Shown here: piece by piece, positions 1-7,527 of the stretch
Numbering within the stretch: position 1 is the first letter of the stretch
How the letters are laid out: each line of letters starts with the position of its first letter
Origin: an uncultured Mucispirillum sp.
Lineage (GTDB): Bacteria > Chrysiogenota > Deferribacteres > Deferribacterales > Mucispirillaceae
Direction of reading: 5' to 3'
Assembly: GCA_910586745.1 (NCBI GenBank)
Contig: CAJUJZ010000034.1
Coordinates: 1-18,707 of the forward strand
Length of the DNA: 18,707 bases
Position numbers and translations under genes: made by a program
Notes under the pieces: model-generated
Seen by the model: only the letters and a program-made list of their open reading frames with translations
The model's database searches: none
What the model was told of the DNA's origin: nothing

Positions 1-1229
1 TTTCTGATATAGATAAGACAAGCGGTTATAAAACTAATAGTAACTTAAAAAAAATGAAAAATAAAAATCAATGGTATAATTATGTAAAAGAAAATAATTC
101 TTTTATAGATGTAGTTATACTTAAAATGGTAATAACGGAAGGTTTTGATATGCCAAGAGCTTGTATGCTTTACCAAGTAAGAGATTCTAAATCAAAACAG
201 CTAGATGAACAGGTAATAGGAAGAGTCAGAAGAAACCCTTGTCTTACTTATTTTGAAAAATTAAACCCAAATGAACAAAATATTTTTAGCAAAGCATATG
301 TTTATGGTATTAAACCACAGGAAATGAATAATAAAAAAATAATAACAAAATTACGAGGGATAAATTTTATTGCAGGTAATGAAATAGTAAAAGAATTTAG
401 ACCATTTAAAATTATTGAACTAAAAGAAGTCCCTTTAAATAACATAGATATATCAGATTGTATTGATGTAGATAAAACAGCATATTCTAATAAATCAATT
501 TTTAATATGAATAAAGAACTTAATAATGTTAATGATAAAGTAAAAGATAAATATTATGAATATGTTACAGATTACAATAAATGGTTTGAATTTATGGTTA
601 ATCTAAATAAAATAAAAGAAAAAATAATGACAACAGTAGAAGATTATGAAAAATATGGCATAATAAAAGAGGAAAATAATTTTAGACAAGATTATGATAG
701 TTATTTTTACGATAATGGACATACTGTAACAGTAGATGATTGGATATGGTTTACAGATGATGAAGAATATAGTTTTGACAGCGATGCAGAAAAATCATTT
801 TTCAAGATATTAAATGGGTTAAGAAAAAAATGTTGTAAGTTTATTGAAATAGATGCGGAAAGAGTGTATTTATTTGGTAAGAATTTTATAGATAAATCAA
901 ACATTAAATATGATTATTACCATACTAGAAAACATACAAGCTATCCAGATTTTATTTTTAAAGATAAAAAAGATAAAGTGCATATATTTGAAGTAAAAAG
1001 TGTAAATAAAAGTTCATCTTATGATTTAGATGATGAATTTTATAAGGAAAAAATAGAAAAAATAAAAAAAGCATATATTTATGCCAGCAAGATGACTGGT
1101 TATATTTTTTATCTGCCGATTCAAAATGGATATGACTGGCAAATATGGAAATGTGAAAATGGTAAAATAGATGATGATTTTATGAATGAAGATATATTCA
1201 AATCTTATATGATTGAAATTAGTAAATAG
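1..1229 (+). CDS. Type III restriction-like Res subunit (helicase/nuclease), C-terminal part
   Basis: The reading frame is open from the left edge (first full codon at 3), so the gene begins upstream and about 408 C-terminal residues are visible. Seen: an SF2 helicase motif V-like stretch (ITEGFDMPRA, near 133-162), then motif VI QVIGRVRR at 210-233, whose arginines normally contact ATP. Near the end is a PD-(D/E)XK nuclease core: Pro-Asp at 945-950, and Glu-Val-Lys at 990-998 in the context HIFEVKS. A helicase followed by a C-terminal PD-(D/E)XK nuclease is the arrangement of type III Res subunits, which translocate on DNA and cut when partnered with a Mod methyltransferase. Mod would have to lie upstream of the window. 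The gene is extremely AT-rich with AGA/ATA-dominated codons, unlike the ribosomal genes, which suggests transfer. An internal ATG at 54 is not the start. A related DEAD-helicase nuclease of another defence system is possible. Confidence 0.8.
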   Translation, partial: SDIDKTSGYKTNSNLKKMKNKNQWYNYVKENNSFIDVVILKMVITEGFDMPRACMLYQVRDSKSKQLDEQVIGRVRRNPCLTYFEKLNPNEQNIFSKAYVYGIKPQEMNNKKIITKLRGINFIAGNEIVKEFRPFKIIELKEVPLNNIDISDCIDVDKTAYSNKSIFNMNKELNNVNDKVKDKYYEYVTDYNKWFEFMVNLNKIKEKIMTTVEDYEKYGIIKEENNFRQDYDSYFYDNGHTVTVDDWIWFTDDEEYSFDSDAEKSFFKILNGLRKKCCKFIEIDAERVYLFGKNFIDKSNIKYDYYHTRKHTSYPDFIFKDKKDKVHIFEVKSVNKSSSYDLDDEFYKEKIEKIKKAYIYASKMTGYIFYLPIQNGYDWQIWKCENGKIDDDFMNEDIFKSYMIEISK

Positions 1230-1285
1230 TTAAAACTGTTTCAAATATAATACACCTTTGGAATAAGCAATAGTTGATTTATATT

Positions 1286-1828
1286 TTATAAATTATGAAG
1301 TTTTATTATATCCTGCACTATCCTTATACCTGCAAAGCCATAGAAATGGTCTTTTATTTTATCTAAATTTTCTATATTAATACCGCCAAGAGCAAATACT
1401 TTTTTTGTTTTATTATAATCAATTATGCCTAATGGAGTAACTTCATAATCTTTTTGCGTATGAAAAATTGGACTTAATGTATAATAATCAGCATTTATAT
1501 TATCTATTTCATTTATACTGTGACTTGAATATCCCGTAATAAGTTTTGTTTCTCTTTTAATATTATTATAATATTTTATATTGTTTTTATTAAGATGAAC
1601 ACCATCAAAGCCATACTTTTCTGCCAGTATATAATCACTGCTTAATGTAAGAATACTTTTTTTTACAGTTTTTCTGATATTGATAAGTTTATTTTGAATG
1701 TTAGTATAATCTTTAAATCTAAACCATATAATTTCAGCAGTGCCGTCAAGTTTTTCTGCTGTTTCATATATCTTATCTTTAAAGAAATTATCATCTAATA
1801 CTGCTAAGAAATTTAAACATGTTATCAT
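1286..1828 (-). CDS. Thiamine phosphate synthase/TenI-like protein (degenerate Mg site)
   Basis: This is a TIM-barrel protein of the ThiE/TenI superfamily, which in canonical members joins HMP-PP and thiazole phosphate (ThiE) or isomerises the thiazole (TenI). Seen: WFRFKD, matching the Arg-x-Lys phosphate-binding strand; GVHL; GYSSHS; LSPIFHT followed by PLG; and VFALGGI with a C-terminal glycine phosphate loop. The start is uncertain. I chose ATG at 1828 (about 180 residues); TTG at 1840 adds four residues, and neither has a clear ribosome binding site. The protein is somewhat shorter than usual ThiE (about 210). The usual Asn-Asp pair before the GVHL strand aligns with Ser-Ser, and the Asp after GVHL aligns with Asn, so both Mg-coordinating aspartates of ThiE appear to be missing. 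A TenI-like or divergent role is therefore more likely than classical ThiE. No other thiamine gene is in view. It converges with the restriction gene and diverges from the efflux locus. Confidence 0.72.
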   Translation of the reverse strand: MITCLNFLAVLDDNFFKDKIYETAEKLDGTAEIIWFRFKDYTNIQNKLINIRKTVKKSILTLSSDYILAEKYGFDGVHLNKNNIKYYNNIKRETKLITGYSSHSINEIDNINADYYTLSPIFHTQKDYEVTPLGIIDYNKTKKVFALGGINIENLDKIKDHFYGFAGIRIVQDIIKLHNL

Positions 1829-1889
1829 ACAATAATACAACCTGTGTCAATAATAAAACAATATAATCTTTATTGTTTATGTAATCAAT

Positions 1890-1927
1890 AAAAAAAAAGT
1901 AGAAAAAAATGCAGGAAAGTATATAAT
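1890..1927 (+). promoter_or_regulatory. Possible promoter of the efflux locus with A-tracts
   Basis: A perfect TATAAT lies at 1922-1927, 43 bases before the TolC-like start. No good -35 box stands at the proper distance. Two A-tracts (nine A at 1890-1898, seven at 1903-1909), spaced about one helical turn apart, lie upstream and could act as an UP-element or curved region. In DNA this AT-rich a TATAAT occurs easily by chance. Confidence 0.3.
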
Positions 1928-1970
1928 AAAATCCATATTAATTAAAAATTACTTTAATGGTAAGGAATGT

Positions 1971-3377
1971 ATGAAGAAAATCCAGATATTATTAATATTA
2001 ATACTGTTTGTGTCAAGCACTTATTCTTATGGTGCAGATATAACATTCAGTCAGGCTTTAGAAAGTCTTTACGGCACACATGAAGGTATGGCACAGGCAG
2101 AGGCTGACTATAAACAGAAAGAATATGCTAAAAAGGCTGCCTTAGGGCTTTATTCGCCACGCATATCTTTAAATGCAGCTTATGCTTATTTTGGTAATGA
2201 TTTAACTATGGATGTGGATTTATCACCTATTAGTAATACAGTAAATGGAGTATTAGGCAGCCTGCCTATTCCACTTCCCCCACTGAGCCTGCCATCAACT
2301 ATGGAGCAGGTAGTTCAGCAGGACCAGTTTTTTTCATTAAATGCTGCAATGATTTGGCCTGTATTTACCGGAGGTAAAATATATGCAGCAAATCAGGCAG
2401 CCAGTGCAAATTTAGAAATGGCAAAATATGGCAAAACTATCCGCCATGATGAACTTGGGATTTCTATGGCAGAAAAATATTTTACACTTCGCTTTATTAA
2501 AGATATTATTGCATTAAAGCAGGATGTAAGAGATTCAATGCTGGAGCATTATAATAAATCTTTAAAACTTGAAAAAGCTGGTATGCTTGCAAAAGTGGAA
2601 AGACTTCATGCAGAAATGGCATTATCTGAAGCAGAAAAATCACTTGATACCTCTATCAGAGAAGCTCGTCTTGTAGAATCGTCTCTTAAATCAATGCTTA
2701 GCAGTAATGATGATAATATAACACCAGCAACTCCGCTTTTTATTATAAATGCAGAAGATATTGAAGCTTTAATGTATTTTCAGGATATGGCTTCTACTAC
2801 TAATGCAAAATTGAAACAGGTGCAGACTGCTAAAAAACTTGCTCATGCTGGGGTGATTAACAGCACGGCATCATTTATTCCTAAAATAAATGCTTTTGGT
2901 ATGGTAAATATTTATGATTATCAGCTTTCAAGTATTTCACCAGATTATATGGTTGGAGTGCAGATGTCATTAAATCTTTTTGATGGTCTGCAAAATTATC
3001 ATCAGTTAAAGGCAAGCAAAACTACAGAAGAAAGCACGAAACTATTAGCAGCAAGGGCAGAAAAAGATATAAGAACACTTGTTGAGCAGCAGTATATAAC
3101 AATGGAAAATGCAAGGGCAGATTATGAAGCATCACTTAAATCACTTGCTTTTACAGAAGAATATTTAAGAGCAAGGCAGAAAGCTTTTAATCAGGGTATG
3201 GCTACAAGTTTAGATGTGGTAGATGCAGAGCTTGCATTATCAAATTCAAAAATGTCTGCTATACAGGCTGCTTATAAATTTGATATAGCATTAATCAATA
3301 TGCTTTCAACTTCCGGTATGTTTGACAGTTTTGAATCATACAGGGCAAAAGCATTTATTGAGCCGGGGTTGAAATAG
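1971..3377 (+). CDS. TolC-family outer membrane efflux protein
   Basis: 468 residues, the usual length of TolC-family channels. An N-terminal signal peptide is clear (Lys-Lys, a hydrophobic core of Ile/Leu, then a likely cleavage before ADITF at about residue 22). The body is mostly long alpha-helical segments rich in Ala, Glu and Lys, in two repeats. The typical TolC signatures include the early AAYAYFG strand region, a WPVFTGGK segment near residue 130, and in the second half the matching SLNLFDG near residue 335. Late helices carry ARQKAFNQGMATSLDVVDAE, the pattern seen before the C-terminal strand of this family. The protein would form a trimeric outer-membrane and periplasmic duct for the membrane-fusion protein encoded next. 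A Shine-Dalgarno AAGGA at 1962-1966 supports the start. It is the first gene of the efflux locus, and the following gap of 203 bases is unusually long. Confidence 0.93.
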   Translation: MKKIQILLILILFVSSTYSYGADITFSQALESLYGTHEGMAQAEADYKQKEYAKKAALGLYSPRISLNAAYAYFGNDLTMDVDLSPISNTVNGVLGSLPIPLPPLSLPSTMEQVVQQDQFFSLNAAMIWPVFTGGKIYAANQAASANLEMAKYGKTIRHDELGISMAEKYFTLRFIKDIIALKQDVRDSMLEHYNKSLKLEKAGMLAKVERLHAEMALSEAEKSLDTSIREARLVESSLKSMLSSNDDNITPATPLFIINAEDIEALMYFQDMASTTNAKLKQVQTAKKLAHAGVINSTASFIPKINAFGMVNIYDYQLSSISPDYMVGVQMSLNLFDGLQNYHQLKASKTTEESTKLLAARAEKDIRTLVEQQYITMENARADYEASLKSLAFTEEYLRARQKAFNQGMATSLDVVDAELALSNSKMSAIQAAYKFDIALINMLSTSGMFDSFESYRAKAFIEPGLK

Positions 3378-3394
3378 TTTTATTTATTAAATAG

Positions 3395-3535
3395 AATGCA
3401 CAGGATGCTGCGAGAGCGACAGCCAGTTCATTTTAGTAGAGCGTGTTTTTAAAAAAATTAAGGGTGAGTGTTTTTTGCAATGCAAGGACTTTCCGACCAA
3501 ATAAGGAGGAATCAAAAGTCCGCAACTGGAATGAT
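3395..3535. repeat. G+C-richer intergenic element with nested inverted repeats
   Basis: This segment between the TolC-like and HlyD-like genes is visibly richer in G+C than the flanking AT-rich bases. CCAGTT (3423-3428) can pair with AACTGG (3524-3529), and inside it GGACTTT (3486-3492) pairs with AAAGTCC (3515-3521) around a 22-base loop that contains AAGGAGG. Only tiny open frames run through it (one of 15 codons from 3405, one of about 26 codons from GTG at 3464), and none has a convincing translation signal in position. I read it as a possible copy of a dispersed intergenic repeat or a decayed insertion, or else a processing/regulatory RNA element within the operon. A second copy cannot be seen in this window. 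Confidence 0.4.
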
Positions 3536-3580
3536 TTTTAATAAAAATTAAATTAATGAAATTATAAGGAGATAAATTCT

Positions 3581-4567
3581 ATGAAATACATTTACTATTC
3601 CGTTGCTTTTATAGTAATAGGTGCAATTATTGCAGTCAGTGTATGGTATGCAGCACGGCCAGTACCATTAACAATACAAGGTGAAGTTCATGCAAAACAG
3701 GTGCAGGTGGCAGCTAAAGTGCCAGGAAATATTTTATCGCTGCCTATTATAGAGGGACAGCAGGTAAAAAAAGGTGAAGTTTTAGCAACTATTGATTCAC
3801 CTACTTTAAAAGCAAAAGAAGCTCAGGCAGTAGCAGCAGTGAAAGCAGCTGAGGCACAGCAGAAAAAAATAGATGATGGAGCAAGACAGGAAGAAATTAC
3901 TGCTCTTTATAATGTATATCAAAAAGCAGTAGCAGCAGAACAGTATGCATTTAAAACTTATTCAAGGGTAAAATCTCTCCATGATGACGGCGTTGTTACT
4001 ACTCAAAGTTTAGATGAAGCATTAACTCAGTGGAAAGTGCTTCAAAACGATGTAAGAGCATCAAAAGCAAATTATGAAATGGCGCGTATTGGTGCAAGGC
4101 CGGAAGATAAAACAGCTGCAGAAGCATTAAAAGAACAGGCTCAAGGTGTGCTGCAGGAAGTAATGGTGCTGCTTGAAGATACAATACTTCATTCACCGAT
4201 AGACGGAGAAGTATCAACAGTTGTTGTTGAGCAGGGCGAGCTTGTTACTCCTGGTTTTCCTGTTATTACTCTTGTAGATTTAGAAGATACATGGGTTACT
4301 TTTTATATTCGTGAGGATTTATTAAAAGATATCCGTATAGGTACAGTTATAAATGTGGAAATCCCTGCATTATCTGATAATCAGGTATATCCTGTAGAAG
4401 TAAGATATATTGCTCCTGCAGGCAGTTATGCAGTATGGAGTGCTACAAAAACAAGTGCAGATTTTGACTTAAAAACATTTGAAGTAAAAGCATATCCACA
4501 GCATAAAATTCCAGATTTAAGAGCAGGTATGACTGCTGTATTTTATTCTAATATAAAGCATAAGTAA
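3581..4567 (+). CDS. HlyD/EmrA-type membrane-fusion protein
   Basis: 328 residues. One N-terminal membrane segment (about residues 4-24) anchors it in the inner membrane, with the rest in the periplasm. Seen in order: first half of a lipoyl-like hairpin (VPGNILSLPIIEGQQVKKGE, about 48-67), with LATIDSPTLKAKE leading into an Ala/Glu/Gln-rich coiled-coil hairpin (about 75-195), the second lipoyl half (SPIDGEVSTVVVEQGELV, about 206-223), and a beta-barrel domain ending in the family-typical LRAGMTA. This is the adaptor that links inner-membrane pumps to TolC, most like the YhiI/YbhG group that works with ABC-2 permeases. A Shine-Dalgarno AAGGAG at 3566-3571 stands nine bases before the ATG. Five bases separate its stop from the first permease gene, so these are co-transcribed. 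Confidence 0.92.
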   Translation: MKYIYYSVAFIVIGAIIAVSVWYAARPVPLTIQGEVHAKQVQVAAKVPGNILSLPIIEGQQVKKGEVLATIDSPTLKAKEAQAVAAVKAAEAQQKKIDDGARQEEITALYNVYQKAVAAEQYAFKTYSRVKSLHDDGVVTTQSLDEALTQWKVLQNDVRASKANYEMARIGARPEDKTAAEALKEQAQGVLQEVMVLLEDTILHSPIDGEVSTVVVEQGELVTPGFPVITLVDLEDTWVTFYIREDLLKDIRIGTVINVEIPALSDNQVYPVEVRYIAPAGSYAVWSATKTSADFDLKTFEVKAYPQHKIPDLRAGMTAVFYSNIKHK

Positions 4568-4572
4568 TAAAA

Positions 4573-5757
4573 ATGGGATTATTAGAATATTTTAAAACTG
4601 TAAAATATTTTTTTGAAAGAGAATGGTATTTTCTGCTGCATACACGCAGGAAACTGTTTTATTTTATCCTTATTACTCCAGTTATTCTATGCACTGTTTT
4701 AATAGGTGTTTTTTCTAACCCGGTAATAAGAGAAATACCTATTGCAGTGATAGATAAAGATAACAGTGCATTATCATTAGAATTAACAGGCATTATACAG
4801 GCTTCTCCCTATGTTAATATTATAGATAAAGTTCCAAGCATGGATAAAGCAGAAAGATTAATTCGCAGCGGTAAAATATACGGCGTAGTGCTTATTCCTG
4901 CAGATTTTTCAAAAAGAGCATTAGGGTATAAAGGTGCAGAAGTTGTGCTTTATTATAATAATGAACTTTTTATTGTAGGAAGTCTTGTAAATAAAGGTGT
5001 GTTTTCTGCTGTAAAAGATTATTCTGATATTCATAATAAAAAATATATGATGAGCCATGGAGTACCTGCTTATGATGCAGAATTTCAAGTTCATCCTGTA
5101 AATATTGGTGAAAAAATACTTTTTAATCCATATTTAAATTATCAGTATTTCTTTGTATTTGGTCTTATTCCTGCAGCATTTCAACTTTTTGTAATATGTA
5201 CTGTTATATATGGCGTGCTTTATGAAGAACGCTCAAGGAAGTTTTTAGATATTATAGATATGGTTAATCATGCACCATTTTCATACACTTTAGGAAAAAT
5301 GCTTCCCTATGCAGTTTTATTTGCATTTTCAGGAATGTTTATGCTTTTTGTATTATTTGTCTATATGAAAGTGCCTATGGTTTCTGGTTACTGGAAAATA
5401 ATACTTGCCACAATGATGTATATGTATGTATCAATGGCAGCAGGTTTTTTTATTGCAATTATTCTTCGTCCACTGGCTTTTAGTGCTGCTGCTGTATATG
5501 CTGCACCAACCTTTGCTTATGCAGGCATATCTTTTCCTCAGGTTGCAATGCCAAAATATGCTTATTATTTAAGTGAATTTTTTCCACTTACTCACTATCA
5601 TAGAGTTTTAGTTAATGAAGCAATAAGAGGCAGTACCAATTATAATTCTACAAGCTATGAAATATTATATCTTTTCTTATTTGGAACTTTTGCTTTTGCA
5701 GTATCCATTGCAGTAATAAAATTATACAGTCATTTATACCTTAGGAGGCAGGAATGA
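4573..5757 (+). CDS. ABC-2 type permease, first of a pair
   Basis: 394 residues with the ABC-2 membrane architecture of YhhJ/YbhR-like exporters. There is one N-terminal membrane helix (about 28-48), a large extracytoplasmic domain (about 50-185), then a cluster of about five helices from residue 190 to near the C-terminus. The external domain begins with IPIAVIDKDNSALS, a pattern typical of this family. Charged residues end the protein (LYLRRQE). It would form half of an inner-membrane export channel with the next gene product, to which it is clearly homologous. Five bases follow the HlyD-type stop, and no clear Shine-Dalgarno precedes the ATG, so translation is probably coupled to the gene before. 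No ATP-binding subunit or Walker motif is present in this protein or encoded nearby. Confidence 0.9.
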   Translation: MGLLEYFKTVKYFFEREWYFLLHTRRKLFYFILITPVILCTVLIGVFSNPVIREIPIAVIDKDNSALSLELTGIIQASPYVNIIDKVPSMDKAERLIRSGKIYGVVLIPADFSKRALGYKGAEVVLYYNNELFIVGSLVNKGVFSAVKDYSDIHNKKYMMSHGVPAYDAEFQVHPVNIGEKILFNPYLNYQYFFVFGLIPAAFQLFVICTVIYGVLYEERSRKFLDIIDMVNHAPFSYTLGKMLPYAVLFAFSGMFMLFVLFVYMKVPMVSGYWKIILATMMYMYVSMAAGFFIAIILRPLAFSAAAVYAAPTFAYAGISFPQVAMPKYAYYLSEFFPLTHYHRVLVNEAIRGSTNYNSTSYEILYLFLFGTFAFAVSIAVIKLYSHLYLRRQE

Positions 5758-6902
5758 AAAATTATTTATCTATCCTTAGGTTAGAATACAGAAGAATAAT
5801 TTTTGATATGCTTTCTATAACTATTATATTTGTAGGGACAGCATTTTATTCATTTTATTATCCATTTCCTTATGAAAATGATATAGTCCGTAAAATGCCT
5901 GTGGCAATAGTAGATTTAGATAAATCAGATTTAAGCAAAACAGTTGTAACAATGCTTAATAATACTGAAAGTTTAAAAGTTATGCAGTATCCATCTATGG
6001 AGGAAGCAAAAAAGGCAGTTTATTTGCGAGATGTATTTGGTATTATATATATACCTGATGAATTTTATAAAATGGTAGCGAAAGGAGAAAGTCCTACTGT
6101 TTCAGTTTTTGCAGACGGTTCATATTTTATTCTTTATTCCACAGCTATCACAGCAGCAACTCAAATTGTGCTTATGACAGCAGCAGGAGTAAAAATACAG
6201 AAAATGAGTATGCTTGGTGTTCCTATAACAGATGCACTTCTTTTGCAGTCAGCAGTAAATGTAACGGCAAAACCTGTGTTTAATCCTCGTGCTGGATATG
6301 TAGGTTTTGTAGCACCTGCAATTTATGCACTTATTGTTCAGCAGATTTTGTTAATGGTTATTCTGCTTGTGCATGCAGCAGGATATGAAAGAGGCTACGG
6401 CTATCCAGAACATACTTCTACTTTTACAATACTTTGTGCAAAAATGACTGTATATATGACTATTTTTGCAGCTATATTTTCATTTTTCTTTACAATAGGT
6501 CCTATGGTTTTTGGTATTCAGCTGCATAATTCGCTTTTAGAAGCAGTAATGTTTGCAATACCTTACGGTTTATCTATTTCACTTCTTGGTATAACATTAA
6601 GTGTTTTTGCCCGTGATAGAGATGCTGTGCTTCTAGTTATACTTATGACATCTATCCCTTTTGTAATGCTTGCAGGATTTATTTGGCCGCACTGGATGAT
6701 GCCTGACTGGGTAAAATATTTTTCTTATATAATACCATCTACCCCAGGAGTAACAGGGTTTTTATATATTCGTCAAATGGGGGCAGATATAACAGATGTT
6801 ATGCCTAAATATATAAACCTTTGGATACAGGTGGCTGTATATAGTGTTACTGCAGTATTAGCAGTAAGATGGCAGCAGAAACAAAAACAATTTATTATTT
6901 AG
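5754..6902 (+). CDS. ABC-2 type permease, second of a pair
   Basis: 382 residues, same layout as the preceding permease: one N-terminal helix (about 18-36), an external domain opening with MPVAIVDLDKSDLS, and a C-terminal membrane bundle (about 185-375). Several positions match the partner protein (VAIVD/IAVID, YPSMEEA/VPSMDKA, GIIYIPDEF/GVVLIPADF), which shows an ancient duplication into a heterodimeric pair. The gene overlaps the previous one by four bases (ATGA), with GGAGG just before its start, so it is translationally coupled. The likely job is export of a small molecule, for example a drug, bile-type compound or lipid, through the HlyD-type adaptor and the TolC-like channel. The substrate cannot be told from the sequence. 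Confidence 0.9.
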   Translation: MKNYLSILRLEYRRIIFDMLSITIIFVGTAFYSFYYPFPYENDIVRKMPVAIVDLDKSDLSKTVVTMLNNTESLKVMQYPSMEEAKKAVYLRDVFGIIYIPDEFYKMVAKGESPTVSVFADGSYFILYSTAITAATQIVLMTAAGVKIQKMSMLGVPITDALLLQSAVNVTAKPVFNPRAGYVGFVAPAIYALIVQQILLMVILLVHAAGYERGYGYPEHTSTFTILCAKMTVYMTIFAAIFSFFFTIGPMVFGIQLHNSLLEAVMFAIPYGLSISLLGITLSVFARDRDAVLLVILMTSIPFVMLAGFIWPHWMMPDWVKYFSYIIPSTPGVTGFLYIRQMGADITDVMPKYINLWIQVAVYSVTAVLAVRWQQKQKQFII

Positions 6903-6981
6903 TGATAAATTTCAGCATTATATAATTGCAAAAAATAAAAATATAATATAGAATATACCAAGTTTTTTTAAAGGAGATGCT

Positions 6982-7350
6982 ATGAAATATTTTAAATTAT
7001 TACTTATTGTTCTTTTAATCGTTCCAACTGTAGCATTTGCTGCACCAAAAGATGTATTAAGTGGTAAAGAATTTACTTCTGAAAAATACCCGTCTATTTT
7101 AATAGGCTTTAGAAACGGCGGTGTATATGGTTATGCACTTAGAAATACATATATGGGTACTTATGAACTTAAAGATAAAGGCAAAATAAGACTCAGCTAT
7201 ATGGCCTATACAAAAATGGAAGGTACAATGGAACAAGAAGATGGTGAATATGAGTATTTTAACTATTTAAGAAAAGCAAAAACATACAGTTATGACAGCA
7301 AAACTGGTATTTTAATGATAGATAAAATGAAATTTAACCAAAAAAAATAA
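6982..7350 (+). CDS. Small secreted protein with a META/HslJ-like fold
   Basis: 122 residues with a signal peptide (KYFKLLLIVLLIVPTVAFA, cleavage before APKD). The mature part resembles the META domain (HslJ-type, DUF306). An initial LSGKEF is followed by a strand leading to VYGYALRNTYMGTYEL, where META proteins have Gly..Asn-x-x-x-Gly-x-Tyr. Then TKMEGTM stands in the place of the usual Thr-Arg-Met-Ala-Cys, with an acidic EYEYFNYL helix and a final GILMID strand. The family Cys is missing. HslJ-like proteins are envelope proteins with loosely defined stress or antibiotic-resistance roles. A good Shine-Dalgarno AAGGAG lies at 6971-6976. The gene follows the second permease by 79 bases, which hold a TATAAT at 6942-6947 without a matching -35, and precedes a terminator. 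It may be the last gene of the efflux operon or separately expressed. The family assignment is by eye only. Confidence 0.65.
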   Translation: MKYFKLLLIVLLIVPTVAFAAPKDVLSGKEFTSEKYPSILIGFRNGGVYGYALRNTYMGTYELKDKGKIRLSYMAYTKMEGTMEQEDGEYEYFNYLRKAKTYSYDSKTGILMIDKMKFNQKK

Positions 7351-7375
7351 TTAAATAACCAATATGTTATGTTTC

Positions 7376-7403
7376 AGCCGCTTGAAGTAGAGCGGCTTTT
7401 TTT
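7376..7403 (+). terminator. Rho-independent terminator after the efflux locus
   Basis: AGCCGCT (7376-7382) pairs perfectly with AGCGGCT (7391-7397) around an eight-base loop, followed by a run of T to 7403. It ends transcription of the locus that began at 1971. Confidence 0.9.
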
Positions 7404-7527
7404 ATGGCTGGCAGGGTTATATGAAATAATAATTATCTAAAAATTAAGGATTTTATATATTTTATCCTTGCAAAATAAATATGTATGTTTAAACTGATAC
7501 TTTATTTTTACAAATTGGAGTTTAAAG

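Noticed and set aside
1824..1850. A perfect TTGACA (minus strand, 1850-1845) and TATGAT (1829-1824) before the ThiE/TenI-like gene.
   Set aside because: The spacer is only 15 bases and the implied transcript would start inside the gene, after the ATG at 1828.
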